DNA from: Pinus tabuliformis
Taxonomy: Eukaryota > Streptophyta > Pinopsida > Pinales > Pinaceae
DNA: 64,000 nt
Assembly (NCBI GenBank): GCA_031772625.1
Contig: CM062810.1
Coordinates: forward strand, 868,763,650-868,827,649
Reading direction: 5' to 3'
The notes beneath the pieces were generated by a model. It had not been told where the DNA came from. It saw only the letters and a program-made list of their open reading frames with translations, and made no database searches. Each line of letters begins with the position of its first letter. The first letter of the stretch is position 1. A program made the position numbers and the translations under genes. This document shows positions 1-10,940 of this stretch, piece after piece.

Positions 1-3000
1 TTGGATAATGTAGGATGATATGCTAATATCGAGGACATTGAGCTTGACATGGCATGTAGGTTAGTTGGGGCTTTTTTGCAAATTTAGGTGATGGGGAGCA
101 CTATTTGCCATCATTATAAACCAAAGGAATATAGATGTTGTATGGGTATTAATGTGAGGATAATTTTCCCTAGACAAGGATGGCTTTGTTTGGGGCCTTG
201 GACATCATCTAAGGAGAAACACCATTATCATCCCAGGGCGTACGAGTGGTTTTGGTTGGTTTAGTAATATACAGACTGTGCACATGGTACAAAACCACCT
301 CCCAGTGCCTCTAAGATGAATGGTTGGCCTAGTGGTGCTCATCGCAACATCAAGGTTTCTTGTTGGTGGCTAGTGTCCTACTTACTAATGTTTACTACCC
401 AATATTGTGACATTTTGATAGGTCGATGTGCCAACAACTAATACATTGCATTAGTGCTGGTTGACCTTGACATGTCCATTGATACAATTAGCCCGAAATT
501 TGACCTAGACTTGATGGACTATAGTCCCCAACCATGGAGTGAGAGTCCTTGAACCCCGTATCTAGATGAGCTAATGGATAATGTAGGATGATAATGTGAG
601 GATAATTTTGCCCCTGGACAAGGATGGGTATGTTTGGGGCCTTGGACATCATCTAAGGAGAAACACCATTATCATCCTAGGGTTACGAGTGTTTTGGGTT
701 GGTTTAGTAATAATACAGACTGTGCACATGGTACAAAAACACCTCCGAGTGCCTCTAAGGTGAACAGTTGGCCTAGTGGTGCTCATCGCCAACATCAAGG
801 TTTCTTGTTGGTGGCTAGTGTCCTACTTACTAATGTCTACTACCCAATATTGTGACATTTTGATAAGTCGATGTACCAACAACTAATACATTGCATTAGT
901 GTAGGTTGACCTTGTTAAGGTGTCCTTCATACAATTAGCCTGAAATTTGACCTCTCGATGGACTATAGTCCCCAACCATGAGAGTGTGTTGTGAGAGTCC
1001 TTGAACCTCTATCTCCATGAGCTAAAATTATGGAGAATGTAGGATGATATGCTAATATCGAGGACATGTTTGACATTTTGATAGATCGATGTACCAACAA
1101 CTAATACATTGCATTAGTGTTGGTTGACCTTGAGGTGTCCTTGATACAGTTAGCTCGAACTTTGACCTAGACTTGATGGACTATAGTCCCCAACCATGGA
1201 GTGAGAGTCCTTGAACCCCCTATCTAGATGAGCTAATGGATAATGTAGGACGATATGCTAATATCGAGGACAAGCTTGACATGGCATGTAATAATATCTG
1301 ATTATCATCCTAGGGCCTACGACTGGTTTTGGTTGGTTTAGTAATAATATAGACTATGCACATGGTACAAAACCACCTCCGAGTGCCTCTAAGGTGAAAG
1401 GTTTTCCTAGTGGTGCTCATCGCCAACATCAAGTTTCTTGTTGGTGGCTAGTGTCCTACTTACTAATGTCTACTACCCAATATTGTGACATTTTGATAGG
1501 TCGATGTACCAACAACTAATACATTGAATTAGTGTAGGTTGACCTTGTTAAGGTGTCCTTCATACAGTTAGCCTGAAATTTGACCTCTCGATGGACTATA
1601 GTCCCCAACCATGGAGTGAGAGTCCTTGAACCCTCTATCTTCATGAGCTAAATTATGGATAATGTAGGATGATATGTTAATATTGAGGACATGTTTGACA
1701 TTTTGATATGTCGATGTACCAACAACTAATACATTGCATTAGTGTTGGTTGACCTTGAGGTGTCCTTGATACAGTTAGCTCGAACTTGGACCTAGACTTG
1801 ATGGACTATAGTCCCCAACCATGGAGTGAGAGTCCTTTAACCCCCTATCTAGATGAGCTAATGGATATGTAGGATGATATGCTAATATCGAGGACAAGCT
1901 TGACATGGCATGTAGGTTAGTTGGGGCGTTTTGCACATTTAGGTGATGGGGAGCACTATTTGCCATCATTATAAACCAAAGGAATATAGATGTTGTATGG
2001 GTGTTAATGTGAGGATAATTTTGCCCCTAGACAAGGATGGCTTTGTTTGGGGCCTTGGACATCATCTAAAGAGAAACACCATTATCATCCCAGGGCATAC
2101 AAGTGGTTTTGGTTGGTTAAGTGATAATAAAGACTATGCACATGGTACAAAACCACTTCCCAGTGCCCCTAAGGTGAATGGTTGGCCTAGTGGTGCTCAT
2201 CGCCAACATCAAGGTTTCTTGTTGGTGGCTAGTGTCCTACTTACTAATGTCTACTACCCAATATTGTGACATTTTGATAGGTCGATGTGCCAACAACTAA
2301 TACATTGCATTAGTGTTGGTTGACCTTGACATGTCCATGATACAGTTAGCCCGAAATTTGACCTAGACTTGATGGACTATAGTCCCCAACCATGGAGTGA
2401 GAGTCCTTGAACCCCCTATCTAGATGAGCTAATGGATAATGTAGGACGATATGCTAATATCGAGGACATTGAGCTTGACATGGCATGTAGGTTAGTTGGG
2501 GCTTTTTGCACATTTAGGTGATGGGGAGCACTATTTGCCATCATTATAAACCAAAGGAATATAGATGTTGTATGGGTATTAATGTGAGGATAATTTTTCC
2601 CCTAGACAAGGATGGCTTTGTTTGGGGCCTTGGACATCATCTAAAGAGAAACACCATTATCATCCCAGGGCATACAAGTGGTTTTGGTTGGTTAAGTGAT
2701 AATAAAGACTGTGCACATGGTACAAAACCACCTCCCAGTGCCCCTAAGGTGAACGGTTGGCCTAGTGGTGCTCATCGCCAACATCAAGGTTTCTTGTTGG
2801 TGGCTAGTGTCCTACTTACTAATGTCTACTACCCAATATTGTGACATTTTGATAGGTCGATGTGCCAACAACTAATACATTGCATTACTGTTGGTTGACC
2901 TTGACATGTCCATGATACAATTAGCCCGAAATTTGACCTAGACTTGATGGACTATAGTCCCCAACCATGGAGTGAGAGTCCTTGAACCCCCTATCTAGAT

Positions 3001-3842
3001 GAGCTAATGGATAATGTAGGACGATATGCTAATATCGAGGACATTGAGCTTGACATGGCATGTAGGTTAGTTGGGGCTTTTTGCACATTTAGGTGATGGG
3101 GAGCACTATTTGCCATCATTATAAACCAAAGGAATATAGATGTTGTATGGGTATTAATGTGAGGATAATTTTGCACCTGGACAAGGATGGCTTTGTTTGG
3201 GGCCTTGGACATCATCTAAGGAGAAACACCATTATCATCCCAGGGCGTACGAGTGGTTTTGGTTGGTTTAGTAATAATACAGACTGTGCACATCGTACAA
3301 AACCACCTCCCAGTGCCTCTAAGATGAATGGTTGGCCTAGTGGTGCTCATCGGCAACATCAAGGTTTCTTGTTGGTGGCTAGTGTCCTACTTACTATTGT
3401 CTACTACCCAATATTGCGACATTTTGATAGGTCGATGTACCAACAACTAATACATTGCATTAATGTTGGTTGACCTTGACGTGTCCATGATACAATTAGC
3501 CCGAAATTTGACCTAGACTTGATGGACTATAGTCCCCAACTATGGAGTGAGAGTCCTTGATCCCTCTATCTCGATGAGCTAATGAATAATGTAGGATGAT
3601 ATGCTAATATCGAGGACAAGTTTGACATGGCAGGCAGGTTAGTTGGGTCTTTTTGCACAATTAGGTGATGGGGAGCACTATTTGCCATCATATAAACCAT
3701 AGGTATATAGATGTTGTATGGGTGTTAATATGAGGATAATTTTGCCCCACAAGGATGGCTTTGTTTGGGGCCTTGGACATCATCTAAGGAGAAACACCAT
3801 TATCATCCCAAGGCGTACGAGTGGTTTTGGTTGGTTTAGTAA
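1..3842 (+). repeat. Tandem satellite, monomer about 575 bp, with deletion-derived short monomers
   Basis: The same sequence recurs head to tail. Using the landmark ATGGATAATGTAGG, monomers start near 1, 573, 1030, 1236, 1655, 1861, 2432, 3007 and 3582, giving lengths of about 572, 457, 206, 419, 206, 571, 575 and 575 and a truncated last unit. The full-length units (1861-3581) are nearly identical. The two 206-bp units share one deletion junction (GAGGACATGTTTGACATTTTG). The array runs off the left edge and stops abruptly after TTGGTTTAGTAA near 3842. Each full monomer carries an open frame of about 108 codons starting at the GATGGGGAGCACT block. I regard that frame as incidental because it breaks in divergent monomers and resembles no protein I know. 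Confidence 0.93.
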
Positions 3843-5207
3843 CCCAACACGACTACCTAAGAATAGTAAATCCTCCTTACTACTGCTGCGTGGTGATCCA
3901 GGAAACAAGATCTGGGTTTTTATTGCTTATCGGAGGGAAAGCATTCCTCCACTCAAGGAGTTTTCCTCCTATCCACTTGTACAAACAATAGGCTTGAGTA
4001 AGATAATAGGATTAGAAGAAAATCATAGGAAAACATGTGAATAATACGAGAGGTTCAGATTCCAAGATTTTTTTGTAACTTTGTCATCTTCAAAGTTACA
4101 AACAACATGTTTGTTAATTGAAGTGATATTTGATTTCAGCGCTTAGTTTAGCTTTCTTCTAAGGTTTTTAAGTTTCCTTGTGTTAACTTGGCCCATTGAC
4201 CTAGGTGGTCAATATCCCTCTTGTATCATTTATGTTCACATATTTGTTTATGAGCAATTTTTTCTTACAGCTTATCTTAACATTTGTTGATGATAGTTGT
4301 AGCACTCTTACATTAGTTAGATAGAATTTTTACTTTGAATTTAGTTCATTTCCATTACTATTTTTAATTTTTTTGGTTCATTATGTGTTATTCATTAACC
4401 CTACCACAAATTGTTTTAATGCATTGGATATGTTCACTTTCCAATTTTCCAACTTCTCATTAGCATCATTGCCATCCAATACCACATTTAGCATATTCAC
4501 CTTCACATTAGACTGTTTCTTGTAGAAAAATAAGGACACCTGTAGCAGTTTGCAACCCGACTTCCAAGCTTGCCCAAATTCACACGAAACATAAGATAAT
4601 CCGTGATTCAACGATTTGGGAAACTTTTGAACAGACAGATAATCAGTGATCCGTGTGCTTTGACAATCCGTGATCCGTGTGCTTTGAGAAGCGGATGCAC
4701 ACATTATATCCAATATGGTCGGGGGTATCCTGTAGCATTAACAGGTGAGGCGCATCTGTCAACAACCTTTTCGGACGGCCAAGACATTTTTATAAGCTCT
4801 GCATTTAATTCCGTTTTTTTCTGTGAGGCCGATCTTCCATAGTTTTTGCCTAAAACAGGTATGTGTTTAGGCTTTCTGTTTGTTTTATTAAAAAATATCT
4901 CTTTGGATAAATTATTATCATATCCTGTTGCCTGTTCAGATTGTTGGGGCTACCTTTAGATTATATCTTTTTGATTTTGCAGACTTTAAACACATATCTA
5001 CTAAGCATAGGATGATAAAACGTTGCATTTTCTTGGATCGGATTCTAGCTTAGTTATTTCCTCTGCTTTTGGGCATATGTAACGTTAAGTGCATGTTAAT
5101 GGAATTTGATTACTTGTTTCTTTGTGTTAAGTACATTGATAAGCAGAAAAACCTTTATCGCTTCCGAAACATCTTCACCATGCACTTTCTGGGTAGAAAT
5201 GTTAGGA
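3843..5207. other. Unassigned sequence beside the satellite
   Basis: No gene is recognisable here. There is a short direct repeat around 4643-4690 (GTGATCCGTGTGCTTTGA twice). A minus-strand open frame at 4381-4713 matches nothing I know. The stretch 4700-4860 is richer in CG than its surroundings and resembles a plant core promoter: TATAAGCT at 4791, then a possible 5' splice site (AAACAG/GTATGT) at 4859 and a possible acceptor (TTTTGCAG) near 4981. No coding exon follows, so this is at most an orphaned promoter and leader. Confidence 0.4.
4791..4866 (+). promoter_or_regulatory. Possible orphan core promoter and leader with intron donor
   Basis: TATAAGCT at 4791-4798 lies in a locally CG-richer stretch. 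It is followed about 60 bp later by a good plant 5' splice site (CAG/GTATGT). The arrangement resembles a TATA box, short leader exon and leader intron. No recognisable exon follows the acceptor-like TTGCAG near 4981, so function is doubtful. Confidence 0.2.
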
Positions 5208-5411
5208 CTTCTTATTATTTTCAATGGCATATTACCACAAGAACGCTTGAGATGAGGGATACTCAGATTACGTCCAGAACAGATACAAATTGGTGTATTT
5301 TCAATGGCATATTACCACAAGTCTTCTTATTTTCAATAGAATATTACCACAAGAACGCTTGAGATGAGAGATACCCAGATTACGTCCAGAAAAGATACAA
5401 ATTGGTGGTTC
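5208..5411 (+). repeat. Direct duplication of about 80 bp, offset 117 bp
   Basis: The block running from the polymorphic TTATTTTCAATGG/AGAATATTACCACAAG through the GATTACGTCCAGAA motif to GATACAAATTGGTG occurs at about 5214-5295 and again at about 5330-5408, with a few substitutions. The second copy lies inside a minus-strand open frame (5301-5582, about 93 codons) of unknown identity, which may be a decayed exon. Confidence 0.8.
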
Positions 5412-5572
5412 TTTCAGTGACCTATCCCTAGCCAGTTTCTCAACAGTAACTTTCACCTTTTTCTCAGGAAGACTAATTTGAGAGGCTTCCATCTTTATAC
5501 GAAACCAACCTCTTTCTTTTTCATAAATAGAAGATTTTGATATCATTGGGCATGGACTATCTGTTGTAACAA

Positions 5573-6056
5573 GTCCCAACATAAGTCGTCAAAATGGTCA
5601 TATATTTTGTTCAATAGCACAATGACTAACCTGCAAAACATAAACCCCGTTTGTTAATAACATCTGGAGCATTAAAAAACACATTTTCCTTCACAATGAA
5701 GCAACATAGAAACCCTCAGAATTGAAAATATCCATTCTTACAAGTAGTGGAAAGACTGAACTGTAAGTCCCATCATAAGTCGTCAAAATGGGCATAGATT
5801 CTGTTCAATAGGACAATGCCTGACCTGCAAAACATAAACCCCGTTTGTTAATAACATCTGGAGCATTAAAAAACACATTTTCCTTCACAATGAAGCAACA
5901 TATAAACCCTCAAAATTGAAAATATCCATGCTTACAAGTAGTGGAAAGACTGAACTGTAAGTCCCATCATAAGTCGTCAAAATGGCCATAGATTTTGTTC
6001 AATAGCACAATGCCTGACCTGCAAAACATAAACCCCGTTTGTTAATAACATCTGGA
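5573..6056 (+). repeat. Tandem repeat of 194 bp, about 2.5 copies
   Basis: The motif GTCCCAtCATAAGTCGTCAAAATGG starts at 5573, 5767 and 5961, exactly 194 bp apart. Each unit continues through CCTGCAAAACATAAACCCCG and AATAACATCTGGAGC. In copies 1 and 2 that is followed by ATTAAAAAACAC. In the third it is followed by TCCTTCTATTAGGGG, which marks a junction. Part of the last unit is carried along in the related copy at 12432-12790. Confidence 0.88.
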
Positions 6057-6280
6057 GCTCCTTCTATTAGGGGATCTCCCTTCTACTAATTATTTCCAAA
6101 GCTCATATTTCATCTCAAATTCTGGGCTGTTTATATATTGTGTCATCCTTTCTTGTCTTCCTCATTGCAGTCTTTTATTATCAGGTGGAAATGTGCTTCT
6201 GAATTGGGTCTACATGGTCTTCTAGCATATGAATGGGACAATTTTATTAAGAATCTTATTCTTAATGGTCTAATCTTTTT
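5918..6280 (+). mobile_element. Decayed LINE-related segment, paralogue of 12432-12790
   Basis: This stretch of about 360 bp is nearly identical to 12432-12790, from the CTTACAAGTAGTGGAAAG block to GGTCTAATCTT. The 12-kb copy continues into LINE zinc-binding and RNase H coding sequence, so this is probably the same LINE truncated here. Similarity ends at 6280, where a T-run begins that I read as the reverse-oriented poly(A) tail of another LINE. Confidence 0.7.
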
Positions 6281-6670
6281 TTTTCTGAGTAAAGACTATT
6301 CTATTAGGATTAAAAAGAGAAAAAATATTTACAAAGAGGTTTGAACCTCTGAGGGGGCCGTAGCCTGCCCTCTGTCAAAGAACCATTGCAGGTAGCTTTT
6401 TTCCTTCTGTTTACAAAACTGATAATCATAGCCTCAACACTGAACAAACTATATGGACCAAGACTAAACAGAGCTAAACGCTCCAGAGTGAGCTTCCCTA
6501 TTACAAAAAACTGTTCTTTACCATAATTACAAAAAAGGAAATCCAAAATTGTACCCTGGAGAATGAAAAATTCATATTGTTGGTATCAGAAGCCATGCAC
6601 ACTGAAAATGACACACGAGATCCAGAAAACCAAAACGGACTTACTGTCCTGTAGCTGAAACCAAAGGTAA

Positions 6671-7372
6671 TTAAACTTGCCGTGGCGCATCCGTAGCATT
6701 TTCATTAACCTGATTAGGGGAGCTTGCCCAGGTTACCATCACCTCATCTTCAGCTTCCATCAAGTTGCCTTCTGTAGGAGGCACAAGGTGCAGAACACTG
6801 CCAAAGAGGCGCGCTGGCTCACAAACTATGGTCTGTTCTTGAGGAGAGTCCGGCGGAGGGCGAGAAGCCTCCTGTTGACCTTCTTCGTACACCGCAGCAA
6901 AAACATTGAGGACAGCACCAGCCAAGCTGCTCTGAGAATCACTGGAATTCTGAGAAAGCGACTGTTCCTTGGAAATTTCGTTTGAGCTTGTGAGCTCATC
7001 TTCTTCCTCCGAGAAGATGACAGTAATTATAGCTGAGATGAGCGGTCTGTTAAGTCTGCTTTTGAACTTAAACCTTGAGGTATGAAGGGAACTGTTTAGG
7101 GAGGGTCCAGAATTGTCTGAGGGCGGAGAGGAAGGTGAAGCAGTAGCTAACGGGGATATACGACGAGGCGCAGAGCTACCACGCCCTCCAGATCCTCCAC
7201 GGGATCCCGAGTTGCTCCCTCGCCTTGGAATACCCCGACGACGGGCCATAACAGAATACAACAGCGGAATGAGGATGCTAAAGGACTGGGTGTGAGGGAG
7301 AAGCAACGTGCTGGGCAATTGTAACCAGATTAAAAACCAGACCTTTGAATGAAAGACCCAGAAGCCCAGCAC
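6671..7372 (-). CDS. Unrecognised open frame in the 3' part of the LINE
   Basis: An uninterrupted frame of 233 codons runs on the minus strand, downstream of the LINE RNase H. A likelier start is the internal Met of MARRRGIPRRGSNSGSRGG near 7249, giving about 190 residues. The N-terminus is basic and rich in Arg, Gly and Ser, and the middle and C-terminus are Ser-rich and acidic (SEEEDELTSSNE). No enzyme motif is visible. The composition could suit a disordered nucleic-acid-binding protein, but it may equally be a chance frame in a GC-richer LINE 3' region. Three shorter frames overlap it in other phases. I do not assign a function. Confidence 0.3.
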   Translation of the reverse strand: MLGFWVFHSKVWFLIWLQLPSTLLLPHTQSFSILIPLLYSVMARRRGIPRRGSNSGSRGGSGGRGSSAPRRISPLATASPSSPPSDNSGPSLNSSLHTSRFKFKSRLNRPLISAIITVIFSEEEDELTSSNEISKEQSLSQNSSDSQSSLAGAVLNVFAAVYEEGQQEASRPPPDSPQEQTIVCEPARLFGSVLHLVPPTEGNLMEAEDEVMVTWASSPNQVNENATDAPRQV

Positions 7373-7866
7373 ACATAAGCTAGACTCGGCGTCAAGAAAA
7401 TACCCAACGACAACTGAGAAAGCCTAGTACCCAACCCAGACACCTTTAACAAGGACAAAAACCAAATCCCTTCCCGAAATGAACCAGAGGACTGACTTAA
7501 GACACCAGACGCAAATGGAGAAAACAAACTTAATGCACCTGACGCTGTCTGAAAGAGGCAGAACTATATACCTGAAGCCGACCAAATGGGAGCAGTTATG
7601 AGACCAAGGAGGCTTCCAAATTCGCTGTGTTGCACTAAGACTCTGAGACCATGACCACCAGAGGAGACCTCTGCTAGAAAAAACCGGAAACACTACATTG
7701 ATGCCTGAAAAGACCAGAACAAATGAACCCTGGAGAATGCGCGCCATCCTGATAACTTCCATCTGCGTACGAGCTCGGGCCTTCATTAATGCGGATTAAT
7801 TACCTGCCACGAACCGCCTTACCCTTCTTAATTACTCGCCAGTTGCCGACTCCGCGTGCTCCAGCA

Positions 7867-8208
7867 TTAACACCTCTTAAGGACACCCGCATCCGGGTTT
7901 GAGTCTTCCTTCGACTGCATATCACTTGTTACTATAGTATGGAAGGTGGAAAGTTGGTTCTCAGAAGCTATGCAAGATATAGAGCCTTCATAGAATTCCC
8001 TTCCACTGTCCACTCCTAAATTAGCAAGAAAGTCTGCCAGTTTGTTTCCTTCCCTTCTGATGTGTTTAAAAGAAATAGCTTGATTGTGAATAAGCCATTG
8101 TTGTAGTAGCTCGAGTCGAGTTTCCATTCTCCAGCTGCTACTGACCTTGTGAACCGGGGATCCCTGCAGAAGTTTTAAGGCCATGTTTATGATTATTTGG
8201 GAGTCCAT
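7867..8208 (-). pseudogene. LINE RNase H domain fragment
   Basis: The 113-codon frame begins MDSQIIINMALKLLQG and contains HIRREGNKLADFLANLGV. The latter is the C-terminal RNase H signature of plant LINE polyproteins (His followed by xREGNxxAD, with the last catalytic Asp). The upstream reverse transcriptase and N-terminal RNase H residues are missing because the element is 5'-truncated at about 8211. In life this domain would remove the RNA strand during retrotransposition. As it stands it is an inactive remnant. Confidence 0.75.
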
Positions 8209-8210
8209 GA

Positions 8211-9345
8211 TCCATCAACCTCCTCTAAATACATTATCCCCTACTGTTAAATCAAGAAAAACACTATGAAGTGCTCTTGGATTAGCATGGTTACCTTTGT
8301 TGCTTCTTAGCTACATCCTTTGACACAAGGAAAAATAGAACCCCCAAAATAAGACATAGGGGATGTGAAAATATATAAATTTATTTATATATATGAAACA
8401 AAAAAAATATTAAAATTACAGAAAAATAAGACATGCAGACATAAGGAGCTACATCAAACGCATCTGAACAGATTTTTGAAATTTTTTGGTGCCTCGACTG
8501 TTGTATATGTAGGGGTAGCTGGGGCTAGACTGTTTGACACATGTCAAACATGCAAGCTTGCATGACCATGAATCCAGGTGTACAACATGTGGATTTTTGG
8601 GGATTTTGATTTGTTGATATCCAACTTTGTATGGCTTTAATAAGAAGACCTTACTCACATGATTTTTCATTATGTGGTTTTTCTCTAGTTGATGATGACA
8701 TATAAGATGGTTTTGGTTTCAAAACAACTTTGGATTCTTCTACTTACTTAAAAACAATCTTATCTTTAGGTATACAATATGTTGGTTTGACAACAACAAA
8801 AAAGTTTCCTTAGATATGTAGAAACCTTCAGAGCCAGTGAATGCTGATTACTGCTGAGTAGAGTGAATGGATTAAAGCTTGCTTTCAAATATGATCTATC
8901 CTGCCTAAATGATCCATCAACCTCCTCTAAATACATTATCCCCTACTGTTAAATCAAGAAAAACACTATGAAGTGCTCTTGGATTAGCATGGTTACCTTT
9001 GTTGCTTCTTAGCTACATCCTTTGACACAAGGACACATAGAACCCCCAAAATAAGACATAGGGGATGTGAAAATATATAAATTTATTTATATATATGAAA
9101 TAAAAAAATATTAAAATTACAGAAAAATAAGACATGCAGACATAAGGAGCTACATCAAACGCATCTGAATAGATTTTTGAAATTTTTTGGTGCCTCGACT
9201 GTTGTATATGTAGGGGTAGCTGGGGCTAGACTGTTTGACACATGCCAAACATGCAAGCTTGCATGCCCATGAATCCAGGTGTACAACATGTGGATTTTTT
9301 GGGATTTTGATTTGTTGATATCCAACTGGCTTTAATGCTGATTAC
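8211..9345 (+). repeat. Direct duplication of about 460 bp with 700-bp offset
   Basis: The segment starting GATCCATCAACCTCCTC at 8211 recurs at 8911 with few changes, including the AT-rich TTTATTTATATATATGAAA stretch and the GTTTGACACATG block. The first copy extends through CCAACTTTGTATGGC. The second stops near 9330 at CCAACTGGCTTTAATG, which joins to GCTGATTACTGCTGAG, a motif also present at 8840. The 8776-8866 spacer itself recurs at 10096-10185. The first copy starts exactly where the minus-strand LINE is truncated. Confidence 0.85.
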
Positions 9346-10935
9346 TGCTGAGCAAGCTTTAATCCTTCAGCTTCTAAGTGAGGAAAAGGATAATTAAGAA
9401 GAGCCATAAACTACATTGAATGAAGATCAAGAAATCAAGCCTAATATGAAAAAAAAAAAAAATAGCCACATAATCAACATGACAAGCATAAATGTTTTGC
9501 CTAGATGAAGAATGGTGAAAATACATGGACAAATAATTAAAAACAAGATATTGAAATTGGTTGATCAAGCTCTCTGTCGAGGTTCCATCTAGAAGTTAAG
9601 AGTGGGGGTAGCCACAATAATGACCTGGGTTCAAAACATCATTTTCCCACATTATATGTATGAATTGGCTAGCTTAACAGCCCCAACTTTACTTTAAAGT
9701 GGGGAGAGAATATGAATATCATGACTTATTTGATGTACACATTGACTGCATTCAAATCAAGTTTTGGGACAAATTTCTAGAATTACTAATGTCACAAGGA
9801 TATCGGTTCTCTTGTTCTTTGAAAGTGTAAGGTCCTTATATGGTAGAGGGATTTGAGACAGAATATGCATAGAATTTATTTGCTTGCAGGAATGAGTGCG
9901 CTTAATGGCACATTGGCGGGGATAAGCACAGAACAGAACTGAGGTTCATGAGATTGAATTGTGAAGATTCCCTTGAAGCTCTTAACTGTGACAAGTCCCT
10001 TTCTTACTACCATTCATACTATGCAGTGATATGTTTTCTTTAGAATGAAAGCCATCGAAATTGATATAATCATGATTTGAGGCTCTGGTTTATTACAATA
10101 TGTTGGTTTGACAACAACAAAAAAGTTTCCTTAGATATGTAAAAACCTTCAGAGCCAGTGAATACTGATTACTGCTGAGCAGAGTGTTTAGACAATGTAA
10201 AGAAGTTTCATAATCTTGCAGCAGGGTCTAGAGGATCATCATTTGAACATTTGAAAGTGGCATGATACTTATTTCACAAAGTGTAGCATTAAAGGGTCTC
10301 ATTGACAACATTGAATACAACAGTGTCGTTGCAGTTATTAACCTATTGATTTTTACATATGTCAGAACTGAGGTTGAATAGAGGGTACTTGAAAAATTGG
10401 TACAGTGAAGCAGAGCATGTTGATGCTAGGGTTTGTTGCAGCACATTAGTCTACCAATCTATGATACTATCTATAGTTGAGCATCAATCAGATTGGTGGC
10501 ATTTTGAGTTATGCTTGTGGAACATTTGATCCTTGGTACATATTGGATTCTCTCTAGACTATCTAGATTCTAGAGTATGGAAGATGATGTTAGGAACAAT
10601 TCTAGAAAGGGCCAGGACTTTAAATCAGGATTACATAAGAAACCCTGACATAATCAAATTTGAAGCAAGCTACTCTAGTAGGTCCTGAAGCAGTTAAAAT
10701 TTGGTAATAACGGTCTCAATATGAGAAAACTTGAAAGTCTCTTTTCTTTTCAGTTAAGAGAGAACCAGCCCCTTTGTGCAACCCCTATAATCATAAGGAA
10801 CAGTGATTGAATCCTTGGAAAGCCCAGATTTTGTGATGCTTGAATAAAAGGGACCTTCATAAATTGGGTTCTGTTCATAGCCTCTGTTCTGTTTATGTTA
10901 GGTTCCTTTTAAAAAAAATACAATTACTACACATT
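9346..10935. other. Mostly unassigned; possible gypsy gag remnant at the right end
   Basis: No intact gene is visible. 10096-10185 is a second copy of the 8776-8866 spacer (CAATATGTTGGTTTGACAAC onward). From about 10360 the plus strand reads as a heavily stopped gag-like sequence leading into the zinc-knuckle remnant at 10959, so the left part of the gypsy fragment may start there. Nothing else stands out. Confidence 0.4.
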
Positions 10936-10940
10936 AGTGC

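Larger units (their letters stand above)
6281..8211 (-). mobile_element. 5'-truncated LINE (non-LTR retrotransposon), minus strand
   Basis: On the minus strand the element enters within an RNase H domain (8208-7867), passes through a long 3' region with further open frames, and ends with CTTTACTCAG plus an A-run at the T-run starting near 6277. A 5' truncation at 8211 and a poly(A) end are normal for LINEs copied by target-primed reverse transcription. Its left edge lies exactly where the 5918-6280 segment stops matching its paralogue, which supports insertion there. I did not find a clean target-site duplication. Confidence 0.7.

Noticed and set aside
1943..3473. Repeated open frames of about 108 codons in the satellite monomers
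   Set aside because: They are copies of one monomer, broken in other monomers, and show no protein-family resemblance. The frame is conserved only because the copies are recent.
6677..7295. Plus-strand frames with RRVRRRARS and similar Arg-rich text
   Set aside because: They overlap the minus-strand LINE frame and have no independent support.
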